Source: CAMCYM01 sp041191165 (GTDB taxonomy: Bacteria > Bacteroidota > Bacteroidia > Flavobacteriales_D > Sanyastnellaceae). Taken from it: a DNA stretch of 6,519 nt. This document shows, piece by piece, positions 1 through 5,898 of this stretch. Below the pieces are notes generated by a model. That model saw only the letters and a program-made list of their open reading frames with translations, was not told the DNA's origin and did no database searches. The position numbers and the translations under genes are program-made. The stretch is taken from positions 1 through 6,519 of the forward strand of contig JBEEPJ010000120.1 in the NCBI GenBank assembly GCA_041191165.1, read 5' to 3'. The stretch's first letter is position 1. Each line of letters opens with the position of its first letter.

Positions 1-364
1 TCCGAAATCCGTTCGCAGCAGCGTGGTGCGCCACCGTTTGAAACAGCGCCTTGCCCGCCCCTCTGCCGCGTTCTGACTCCCGGACGATGAGATCTTCCAA
101 ATAGAGGCAAGGCCCCTTCCAAGTGGAATACTTTTCATAGGCCAGTGCGCACCCGAAGACGCCGGCTTCGTCTTCAGCGACCCAGCAGATGAAACGCTCC
201 TTGGACCCGAATCCATGCTCCCGAAGGTCGGCCACCGAAACCTCTACCTCATCCACGGCTTTCTCATACAGCGCCAGCTCCACGATGAGATCATGGATGG
301 CCACGGCATCCGACGCTGTAGCCCGACGGATATGCCAGTTGGGCGTTTGACGGGAATGGGTCAT
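1..364 (-). CDS. GNAT family N-acetyltransferase, SSAT-like (3' end outside window)
   Basis: Predicted acetyl-CoA-dependent N-acetyltransferase. The first 121 residues are in the window; the reading frame is open to the left edge, and about 40 more residues would be expected for the family. It opens with the typical GNAT start 'HIRRATASDAVAIHDLI' (residues 11-27). It then carries 'YSTWKGPCLYLEDLIV' (79-94), which closely resembles the beta-strand 4 region of spermidine/spermine (diamine) acetyltransferases. The acetyl-CoA pyrophosphate loop R-G-R-G-A-G (99-104) follows. The ATG at 362-364 is chosen because the GNAT fold begins directly after it and a perfect -7 promoter box lies 4 nt upstream. 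There is no Shine-Dalgarno. It is divergent from the CvpA-family gene (46 bp gap). The substrate is an inference: a polyamine or thialysine-type amine is plausible, but SSAT-like bacterial proteins vary. Cytoplasmic. Confidence 0.9.
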   Translation of the reverse strand, partial: MTHSRQTPNWHIRRATASDAVAIHDLIVELALYEKAVDEVEVSVADLREHGFGSKERFICWVAEDEAGVFGCALAYEKYSTWKGPCLYLEDLIVRESERGRGAGKALFQTVAHHAAANGFR

Positions 365-368
365 GGCA

Positions 369-376
369 CAAAACTA
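369..376 (-). promoter_or_regulatory. Predicted Bacteroidota -7 element for the acetyltransferase
   Basis: Minus-strand TAGTTTTG, an exact match to the Bacteroidota sigma factor -7 consensus TAnnTTTG. It ends 4 nt before the acetyltransferase ATG, so transcription would begin at or next to the start codon. No TTG -33 element is seen 17-23 nt upstream. The box lies within a 19-nt sequence repeated upstream of purH. Confidence 0.55.
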
Positions 377-387
377 CATCCCAAGGC
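369..387 (-). repeat. 19-nt promoter-associated repeat, copy 1
   Basis: Minus-strand GCCTTGGGATGTAGTTTTG, identical over all 19 bases to plus-strand 5856-5874 upstream of purH. Both copies are intergenic, both are oriented towards the gene they precede, and both end with the -7 box. The flanking bases differ, so this is a short exact repeat and not part of a longer duplication. Confidence 0.85.
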
Positions 388-398
388 AGGGTTCCCCT

Positions 399-406
399 TA
401 AATTGG
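399..406 (+). promoter_or_regulatory. Weak -7-like element for the CvpA-family gene
   Basis: TAAATTGG matches TAnnTTTG at all but one fixed position. It ends 4 nt before the ATG at 411, the same spacing seen at the acetyltransferase and the permease. No TTG -33 element is visible. The identification rests mainly on this shared spacing. Confidence 0.35.
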
Positions 407-410
407 CCGC

Positions 411-950
411 ATGGAAAGTGGATCGGTTGCATGGCTGGACATCGTGGTCGCCCTGCCTTTGCTCTGGGCGGCATGGCAAGGCTTCAAGCGCGGGTTTGTG
501 ACCCAGGTGGCGGTTTTTCTGGGGCTGGGCATGGGGCTTTTTGCCGGTTACCACGGGTCGGCCCGCATTGCCGACGGGTTGCGTGAATCCTGGCAATTGA
601 CCGGGGCTTGGGTCGGAAAGTTCGCATTCTTCATCGCCTTCATCGGGGTGCTGTTGCTCGTGCGCATCCTGGCCAAGGTGGTGGAAAAAGGAGCCAAACT
701 GGCCTTGCTCAATTGGGTAAATCGGTTGCTCGGCGTATTCTTTGCCACGCTGAGCGGGGTCCTGTTGCTGGGCGTGGGATTTTTCTTCCTCAACAGCATG
801 GCCGGATGGCGGGAATGGCTCCCGGAGGGTGCGGCCACCGAGGCGCCCCTGTATCAAGCGGTGGAGGGACTGCCCGTGGCCCTCATACCCGAGATGCAAA
901 CTGCACCCGCCGATTCCTCCGCCGTCCCTGCGCCTTCTATGCCCAACTGA
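411..950 (+). CDS. CvpA family membrane protein
   Basis: Small integral inner-membrane protein of 179 residues, a usual length for the CvpA family (named for a colicin V production gene; members are implicated in envelope integrity, and the biochemical role is unclear). Four hydrophobic segments are visible, at about residues 7-23, 30-47, 68-89 and 105-128. Family-like features are the Asp near the start of the first helix (D10), the 'GFKRGFV' turn (24-30) between helices 1 and 2, and 'NRLLGVFFATLSGVLLLG' (104-121) opening helix 4. The C-terminus (about 160-179) is Pro/Ala/Ser-rich and probably disordered. The ATG at 411 is the only reasonable start, since the first helix begins straight after it. 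There is no Shine-Dalgarno. It is divergent from the acetyltransferase and convergent with the mutase gene, whose stop lies only 12 bp away. Confidence 0.85.
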   Translation: MESGSVAWLDIVVALPLLWAAWQGFKRGFVTQVAVFLGLGMGLFAGYHGSARIADGLRESWQLTGAWVGKFAFFIAFIGVLLLVRILAKVVEKGAKLALLNWVNRLLGVFFATLSGVLLLGVGFFFLNSMAGWREWLPEGAATEAPLYQAVEGLPVALIPEMQTAPADSSAVPAPSMPN

Positions 951-962
951 AGCCGGGGCGAC

Positions 963-2717
963 TTACATCCCCCACTCAGCGCGGAGCGCAGCGATGCGTT
1001 GTTCCAGTAGCGCTTCCACCTCGGCGTAACCCTCGCTGCGTACCTGCTCCGGCGTGGAACGGACGGAGAAGTAGAACTTGATTTTGGGCTCGGTGCCGCT
1101 GGGGCGGGCGGTGATGACACTGCCGCGATCCGTGCGCAACTGCACGACATTGGAGGGAGGAAGCCCTGTGGGATGCAGGACTTGGTCGGGGAACTGGCGG
1201 ATTTGGCAGGCCAAATAATCCCGCACCTCCACCACGCGCTCCCCCGCGATGACGGCTGGCGGTTGGTGGCGGAGGGTCTCCATCTGCGCGTCGATCTCCG
1301 CTTTTCCGGAACGGCCGGTCTTCACGAAGGACACCAAGGCTTCCCGGTACGCACCGTGGGTCCGGTGAATGCGCTCGAGCTCGCCCAGCAAGTCAGAGCC
1401 GGCCCGAGCCGCCACATGGGCGCACTCGGCCAGGAGGCACGCGGAAGCGACGGCATCCTTGTCCCGGACTTGGTCGCCGATCATGTAACCGTAGCTCTCC
1501 TCACCGCCCACGACAAACTGCTGCTCCCCCTCCCGCAGGCGGATGGCCTCGGCAATCCACTTGAATCCGGTCAGGGTCTCGACCACTTCCGCGCCGTATT
1601 GACGCGCGATGTCCGCGATGAGTTCGGAGGTCACTATCGTCTTGGCCACGAAGGGACGGGCGGGCATTCTGCCCGTCGATCGGGAGGCGCGCAGCACGTA
1701 ATCCACCAGCAGGGCACCGGTCTCGTTGCCGTTGAGCAACCGAAACTCGCCTGTGCCATCGGGAACCGCCAATCCCACCCGATCGGCGTCGGGATCGGTG
1801 CCCATGACCAGCCTCGCACCCTGCTCTTTCGCACAGGCAATGGCAGCGGAAAGGGCTGCACCCTCCTCGGGATTGGGGCTATGCACGGTGGGGAAGTGAC
1901 CGTCCGGCTGGGCCTGGCTGGCCACGACATGCACGTTCCGGAATCCCGCTTGCGCCAGGGCCGGCACCACGGATACAGCACCCGTTCCGTGCAAGGGGGT
2001 GTACACGATGGCCAGGTCGGAACCCGATTCCACCAACTCCGGGTCGAGCCGCAACCGCGCTACCGTGGCGCGGTAAGCCTCGTCCACTTCAGTGCCGATG
2101 GAGACGATCAGGGGAGAGCCCGGCGACCGCCGCACTTCGGAGTAATCGGAGACTCCACGGACTTCCGCGAGAATGCCCGCGTCTTGGGGTGGAACGATTT
2201 GGCCTCCATCTGACCAATACACCTTGTAGCCATTGTACTCCTTGGGATTGTGGCTTGCTGTGACCACCACCCCCGCCGTGCATCCCAAGTGGCGCACGGC
2301 AAAGCTCAGTTCCGGGGTGGGCCGGAGGGCCTCGAACAAGTAGGCCCGAATGCCCGATCCGGCCATCACCTCTGCGACGACCTGCGCGAACGCGTCGCTT
2401 TGGAGCCGGGAGTCATAAGCGATGGCCACCGACGGCACCGACGCGTCATTCCCCCCGTGCGCCTTGCGAATGAACCGGGCCAGACCCTCTGTCGCCATCG
2501 CCACGGTATAGGAATTCATCCGGTTGGTCCCGGGCCCCATCAACCCGCGAAGGCCGCCGGTTCCAAATTCCAAATCCATGTAAAATGCATCGATCAATGC
2601 CTCTCCGCCGTCGGCCAGCAAAGCCCTGACCGCGGCTTGGGTCTCCGTATCATACGGCGCCCGCGTCCAGCGCTCCGCCCGTTCCCGCACCTTTTGCTCC
2701 AAACTTTCCATCGCCAT
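963..2717 (-). CDS. pgcA: Phospho-sugar mutase (phosphoglucomutase/phosphomannomutase, PgcA type)
   Basis: Alpha-D-phosphohexomutase interconverting hexose-6-phosphate and hexose-1-phosphate (most likely glucose) in the cytoplasm. At 584 residues it matches the long PgcA-type mutases. All four functional motifs are present in order: N-terminal 'EFGTGGLRG' (50-58); catalytic phosphoserine loop T-A-S-H-N-P with Ser155; Mg-binding D-P-D-A-D-R (308-313); sugar-specificity loop G-E-E-S-Y-G (405-410); and phosphate-binding R-P-S-G-T-E-P-K (538-545). The frame is open upstream to 2918, but that extension lies inside rfbD. I chose the ATG at 2715-2717 because homology begins there and it follows the rfbD stop; a second ATG two codons on (2709-2711) is possible. 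It lies 17 bp downstream of rfbD on the same strand and is probably cotranscribed. The sequence motifs do not settle glucose versus mannose preference. Confidence 0.95.
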   Translation of the reverse strand: MAMESLEQKVRERAERWTRAPYDTETQAAVRALLADGGEALIDAFYMDLEFGTGGLRGLMGPGTNRMNSYTVAMATEGLARFIRKAHGGNDASVPSVAIAYDSRLQSDAFAQVVAEVMAGSGIRAYLFEALRPTPELSFAVRHLGCTAGVVVTASHNPKEYNGYKVYWSDGGQIVPPQDAGILAEVRGVSDYSEVRRSPGSPLIVSIGTEVDEAYRATVARLRLDPELVESGSDLAIVYTPLHGTGAVSVVPALAQAGFRNVHVVASQAQPDGHFPTVHSPNPEEGAALSAAIACAKEQGARLVMGTDPDADRVGLAVPDGTGEFRLLNGNETGALLVDYVLRASRSTGRMPARPFVAKTIVTSELIADIARQYGAEVVETLTGFKWIAEAIRLREGEQQFVVGGEESYGYMIGDQVRDKDAVASACLLAECAHVAARAGSDLLGELERIHRTHGAYREALVSFVKTGRSGKAEIDAQMETLRHQPPAVIAGERVVEVRDYLACQIRQFPDQVLHPTGLPPSNVVQLRTDRGSVITARPSGTEPKIKFYFSVRSTPEQVRSEGYAEVEALLEQRIAALRAEWGM

Positions 2718-2734
2718 TCTATTGCAAATACGAA

Positions 2735-3664
2735 TTACTCCCGGTTTTTTTCCGCTTCGCTCATGCAGCCCAAACACACCCCCAAGGCCTCCTGCCATTT
2801 CATCACCTCTCCCCCCCACGCATCTTGCAAGGGTTGGGGATCCAAGTGAGAATAGGCCGGCCGTCGGGCCACCGTCGGGTAAGCATCCGTCCCGCAAGGC
2901 TCCAACTTCGGCTGCCATCCCAACTGGTTAAAAATCTCCCGTGCGAATCCATACCATGTGGTCAGTCCTGCATGCCCATAATGCCAAACCCCACCCGGCA
3001 ACCGTCCCGGATTCTCCGCCAAATCCAACAAGAATTCCGCAAAAACCGCGGCACAAGTAGGCGTGCCGCGCTGATCATCCACCACCCGGAGCGAAGCACC
3101 TCGTCGGGCGGCCGCCATCATGGTGCGCAGAAAATTCTTGCCTTCCGCATCATAAAGCCAGGCCACGCGAAAAATCCACCAGCGCTCGTCATCGGGGCTG
3201 CTTGCCCATTCCTTCGATGCAGCTCGATTCCAACCCTCCGCTACCGCCTGTTCTCCGGCCAACTTCGACGCGCCATAGACCCCCAATGGCCCTGTGGCAT
3301 CCTCCGTTCTATAAGGTCTTTCCGACGATCCATCAAAGACGTAGTCGGTCGAAATGTGCACAAAACTCGCTCCCACTTTTCTTGCTTCCTCGGCGAGAAT
3401 ACCCGGGGCGATGGCATTGATTTCCCACGCGGTTTCACGATCGGATTCCGCCGCATCTACTGCGGTGTAGGCCGCTGCATTGATGACGAGGTCCGGCCGC
3501 CACCGTGCGAAGCCAGAGGCGATCGCATCCCGGTCACAGATATCGAGTTCTGCGCGACCCCAACCTGCCACCTCAAGGTCCCTGCGGCCCGCGGCCGTGG
3601 CCAGCAAACGCCTTCCCAATTGGCCCTGAGCCCCCAAAACCAAAACCCGTCGCATGGCACACAT
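2735..3664 (-). CDS. rfbD: dTDP-4-dehydrorhamnose reductase
   Basis: NAD(P)H-dependent last step of dTDP-L-rhamnose synthesis (RfbD/RmlD), cytoplasmic; the product feeds O-antigen and other surface glycans. This short-chain dehydrogenase (extended type, 309 residues) shows the Rossmann nucleotide loop G-A-Q-G-Q-L-G (11-17), 'NAAAYTAVD' (62-70), 'STDYVFDG' (105-112, Thr106 catalytic), the catalytic Y-G-A-S-K (Tyr130, Lys134), 'DQRGTPT' (197-203) and the C-terminal 'RPAYSHLD' (268-275). About 14 extra residues lie between the catalytic helix and the 'FRVAWLYD' strand (roughly 145-162) compared with E. coli RmlD. The start at 3664 has an A-rich upstream context typical of Bacteroidota; the ATG three codons later (3655), just before 'RRVLVLG', is a fair alternative. 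A poor -7-like TAAATTGC lies at 3671-3678. rfbA, rfbB and rfbC are not in the window. It heads an operon with the downstream mutase. Confidence 0.95.
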   Translation of the reverse strand: MCAMRRVLVLGAQGQLGRRLLATAAGRRDLEVAGWGRAELDICDRDAIASGFARWRPDLVINAAAYTAVDAAESDRETAWEINAIAPGILAEEARKVGASFVHISTDYVFDGSSERPYRTEDATGPLGVYGASKLAGEQAVAEGWNRAASKEWASSPDDERWWIFRVAWLYDAEGKNFLRTMMAAARRGASLRVVDDQRGTPTCAAVFAEFLLDLAENPGRLPGGVWHYGHAGLTTWYGFAREIFNQLGWQPKLEPCGTDAYPTVARRPAYSHLDPQPLQDAWGGEVMKWQEALGVCLGCMSEAEKNRE

Positions 3665-3713
3665 TTTGATGCAATTTACACGCAGGAACCGCGTTTTCTC
3701 TACGCAATCCTTT

Positions 3714-3721
3714 TACTTTTG
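3714..3721 (+). promoter_or_regulatory. Predicted Bacteroidota -7 element for the barrel-like protein
   Basis: TACTTTTG is an exact match to TAnnTTTG. It ends 29 nt before the ATG at 3751, giving a leader of about 25 nt, with an A-run at 3738-3743 just upstream of the start, as is common at Bacteroidota translation starts. No TTG -33 element is seen at the usual spacing. The 86-bp gap 3665-3750 also has to hold the rfbD promoter on the other strand. Confidence 0.55.
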
Positions 3722-3750
3722 ATTCAATTCCATCGCTAAAAAATCACCGG

Positions 3751-4548
3751 ATGCTGCCTTCCTTCCTCCCCTTTTTCATTTCTGCTTCCCGGCTGCGGGG
3801 ATGGACTTGGAGTTTCATGCTCATCGTCGCCGGGTTGAAGGCTTGGGGCCAGCCCACCACGCCACCTTCCAACACCAAGAACATCCCCTCCCCCAACACC
3901 ATCGCGCAAACCACCGACCCCGTTGCCCCCAAGGTGCAACGGTATTTGGGATTTTTCGCGGTGGCGGATCAACCGGGAACCACGTGGGATGATGTCACCT
4001 TGGAGGGGGTGAACTGGGGGGTGGGATTGCAATGGAGGAGAAAAGAGAAAGGATCGTTGTTGGGGGGAGGAATGGATTTGGCCTACCAACCGCTGGGAAG
4101 ATTTGTGCAAGATGTCCAAGTCCTACAAGAGGACGGGAACAAGGTGCCGGGGACGCTAAAGTTGCAAAACCAGAACGTCTCCGTCCATTATGTGCTCCGA
4201 CTCGCCCCGTTCAAGGGGATGATTCAGCCGTTTGCGGAGGGCCTCGTCGGCGGGCGGGGTGCGCTGCTCACCACAAATCTGGAGGTGGAAGGCGGTCAGC
4301 GTTTCGAGCACTTCGACGATGCGAGTTGGGGGGTGACTTACCAGTTTGGTTGGGGGGGCGGAGTTCGGTTCAAGCTGGGCGAAAAGGCCAGGCTCACGCT
4401 CCGCTACGCTGACCTTCGCGGAGGTGAGCTCGTGCAGGTCGATGAGACCACCTTGGCGATTGGATCAGATGGCTCGCTGGCCTTCGAGACGAAAGAAACC
4501 GAGCTCCCCACCCGCTCCCTGCAAGTGGGATTTGGCTGGGACTTCTGA
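3751..4548 (+). CDS. Exported protein, probable outer-membrane beta-barrel, function unknown
   Basis: I cannot assign this 265-residue protein to a named family. The N-terminus looks like a long signal peptide: Arg-14 and Arg-16, then a hydrophobic stretch (about 19-29), with likely cleavage near 'AWG|Q' (33/34). A Pro/Thr/Asn-rich linker follows (35-60). From about residue 64 there are repeated short alternating amphipathic segments rich in Gly and aromatics, for example 'GVNWGVGLQWRR' (around 86-97), 'VSVHYVLRLAP' and 'VTYQFGWGGGVRFKLG', ending 'SLQVGFGWDF'. A C-terminal strand with a terminal aromatic (Phe265) is the classic BAM-recognition signature. The size suggests an 8-10 strand barrel. 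An internal ATG at 3817 would remove most of the signal peptide, so 3751 is preferred. The gene has four G-runs of 6-7 bases. It is divergent from rfbD and convergent with the permease (25 bp). Confidence 0.75.
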   Translation: MLPSFLPFFISASRLRGWTWSFMLIVAGLKAWGQPTTPPSNTKNIPSPNTIAQTTDPVAPKVQRYLGFFAVADQPGTTWDDVTLEGVNWGVGLQWRRKEKGSLLGGGMDLAYQPLGRFVQDVQVLQEDGNKVPGTLKLQNQNVSVHYVLRLAPFKGMIQPFAEGLVGGRGALLTTNLEVEGGQRFEHFDDASWGVTYQFGWGGGVRFKLGEKARLTLRYADLRGGELVQVDETTLAIGSDGSLAFETKETELPTRSLQVGFGWDF

Positions 4549-4573
4549 GCGGTTCGAGCGCGAAATTCCCGAT

Positions 4574-5818
4574 TCAGGCCCCCATTCGCATCGCTTCCAC
4601 AGGTTGCATGCGTGCCGCTTGCTGCGCCGGAGCGAGTCCTGCGAGCAGTCCGGAGGCCACCGCTACTCCGAGCGCCAACAGGATGCGCTCGGGCCGGATG
4701 TGAAGTTCCATTCCCAAGTCCATGGCGTTCACGCCGAGCACCAAAAGTCCCACTCCGGCCAAGGCGAACAGGGCGCCGAAGAGGCAAAGCGCCACCGCTT
4801 CGAAGAGGAATTGCATAAGGATGAAGGAGGATTTTGCGCCAATGGCTTTTTGTACCCCGATGATTCGGGTTCGCTCTCGCACGGAGACGAACATGATGTT
4901 CGCGATGCTAAAACACCCCACGAGGATGGCGAAGATGCCGATAAACCATCCCCCCACTTCCACCTGGCCGAATATCTCATCCAAAAGGCTCGAAATCATG
5001 TCCACTTGGTTGATGGAAAAGTCGTCCTCTTCCAGCGGCCGGACACCCCTCACCTGACGGTATTGTTGGGTAATCTCATCGCGCAGGGCGTCCAGGGCCA
5101 CCCCCGAACCCGCCTTGACCAAGATGGACCCTCCCGCCTCATCGATGTCCATGAGCCGGGTGGCAAAACCCGCTGGGACCATCACGACCCGGTCCATGCC
5201 ATCGGAAAGCAGCGACGTGCCCTGCTGGGCAAACACACCGATAATCTCGATGCGCAATCCCCTGATGGTCAGATGAGAACCGACTACATCCAATCGCCCG
5301 AAAAGGGCGAGAGCCACGTCTGCCCCGATGATGCCGAGCGGCCGAGAAGCGGCCTCTTCCGCTCCGGTGAAAAACCGCCCCCTTGCGATATCGAGGCTCA
5401 CCACTTGTGGATATTGCTCGGTGACCGCCATCAATTTGATGCCATCAATTCGGCTGTTGCCCGAGGCAGCATTGGACATTTGGCTGGATTGAAAGGCCAC
5501 GGCATAGGCCAAACTCAACCGCTCCCCCAACGCTTCTGCTTCGCGAATGGAGGGTTCCCGGCGCTGCACATACTTCCACCACGGGTAATCGCCACCCGTT
5601 CCCCAAGGCCACTTTTGAACGAATAGGACATCCTCGTCCAGCATGTTGAATGTGTCCTTCAAGCTATCCTCCAGCGAATCCACAACCGCAAAAACGGCGG
5701 AGATCATGAAGATGCCGACCATCACCCCCAGGAGCGACAAAAAGGTCCGCAACCGGTTTACCCAGATGGCGGACCAGGCGAATGACAGGCTTTCCACAAA
5801 GAGCCTAAACCACAACAT
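4574..5818 (-). CDS. MacB/FtsX-type ABC transporter permease
   Basis: Inner-membrane permease subunit of a type VII (MacB-like) ABC transporter, 414 residues, a normal length. The order is a cytoplasmic N-terminal amphipathic stretch with 'NRLRTFLSLLGVMVGI' (21-36) entering TM1 (about 25-46); a large periplasmic MacB_PCD-type domain (about 50-288) containing the conserved 'ARGRFFT' (145-151); then the FtsX domain with TM2 (290-312), the coupling-helix segment 'ERTRIIGVQKAIGAK' (315-329), TM3 (337-363) and TM4 (378-396). It ends with the characteristic 'AARMQPVEAMR' (401-411). MacB-type permeases transmit ATPase motion to the periplasm (efflux of macrolides, lipoproteins or peptides, or mechanotransmission). 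No ATPase or membrane-fusion gene is in the window, so the substrate is unknown. The start at 5818 has a perfect -7 box 4 nt upstream. It is divergent from purH (80 bp). Confidence 0.92.
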   Translation of the reverse strand: MLWFRLFVESLSFAWSAIWVNRLRTFLSLLGVMVGIFMISAVFAVVDSLEDSLKDTFNMLDEDVLFVQKWPWGTGGDYPWWKYVQRREPSIREAEALGERLSLAYAVAFQSSQMSNAASGNSRIDGIKLMAVTEQYPQVVSLDIARGRFFTGAEEAASRPLGIIGADVALALFGRLDVVGSHLTIRGLRIEIIGVFAQQGTSLLSDGMDRVVMVPAGFATRLMDIDEAGGSILVKAGSGVALDALRDEITQQYRQVRGVRPLEEDDFSINQVDMISSLLDEIFGQVEVGGWFIGIFAILVGCFSIANIMFVSVRERTRIIGVQKAIGAKSSFILMQFLFEAVALCLFGALFALAGVGLLVLGVNAMDLGMELHIRPERILLALGVAVASGLLAGLAPAQQAARMQPVEAMRMGA

Positions 5819-5822
5819 GCCC

Positions 5823-5830
5823 CAAATCTA
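5823..5830 (-). promoter_or_regulatory. Predicted Bacteroidota -7 element for the ABC permease
   Basis: Minus-strand TAGATTTG, an exact TAnnTTTG match ending 4 nt before the permease ATG (5816-5818), so the transcript should have little or no 5' leader. No TTG -33 motif is seen at 17-23 nt. This is the same arrangement as at the acetyltransferase. Confidence 0.5.
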
Positions 5831-5846
5831 CGCCCGACCTGTGGTC

Positions 5847-5874
5847 TTGCCTCGCGCCTTGGGATGTAGTTTTG
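5847..5874 (+). promoter_or_regulatory. Predicted purH promoter (TTG -33 and TAGTTTTG -7)
   Basis: TTG at 5847-5849, a 17-nt spacer, then TAGTTTTG at 5867-5874. This fits the published Flavobacterium/Bacteroides pattern TTG-N17-23-TAnnTTTG as I recall it, at its shortest spacing. It ends 24 nt before the purH ATG, giving a leader of about 20 nt. It is the most complete promoter in the window and shares a 19-nt block with the acetyltransferase promoter. Confidence 0.6.
5856..5874 (+). repeat. 19-nt promoter-associated repeat, copy 2
   Basis: GCCTTGGGATGTAGTTTTG on the plus strand, identical to the minus-strand copy at 369-387. The last 8 bases are the -7 box; the 11 bases before it (GCCTTGGGATG) are shared beyond what the promoter consensus requires. 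It includes a CCTTGG half that is one base from self-complementary. Confidence 0.85.
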
Positions 5875-5898
5875 CGGCCGCCAAGATTCTTTTCACGC

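Noticed and set aside
291..899. 202-codon open frame on the minus strand
   Set aside because: Antisense to the CvpA-family gene and reaching into the acetyltransferase start region; no protein features.
978..988. GCGC-GGA-GCGC hairpin as a terminator between convergent genes
   Set aside because: The stem is only 4 bp, there is no T-run, and it lies inside the mutase coding end.
1173..2213. 346-codon open frame on the plus strand
   Set aside because: Lies entirely antisense to the mutase gene, whose catalytic motifs are all intact; its translation shows no recognisable domain. It is a GC-rich shadow frame.
2718..2918. 67-residue N-terminal extension of the mutase
   Set aside because: It would overlap rfbD coding sequence out of frame, and family similarity starts at the ATG at 2717.
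2825..3739. 304-codon open frame on the plus strand
   Set aside because: Antisense to rfbD, with composition typical of a shadow frame.
4005..4024. Possible G-quadruplex at the G-rich stretch in the barrel gene
   Set aside because: Only three separated G-tracts of three or more lie within short loop distance; a four-tract three-tier motif is not met.
4346..5626. 426-codon open frame on the plus strand, longer than the real gene opposite
   Set aside because: Its first 200 bases overlap the barrel gene in another frame and the rest is antisense to the permease. The translation is rich in His, Arg, Pro and Asp with no domain, while the permease has clear FtsX features.
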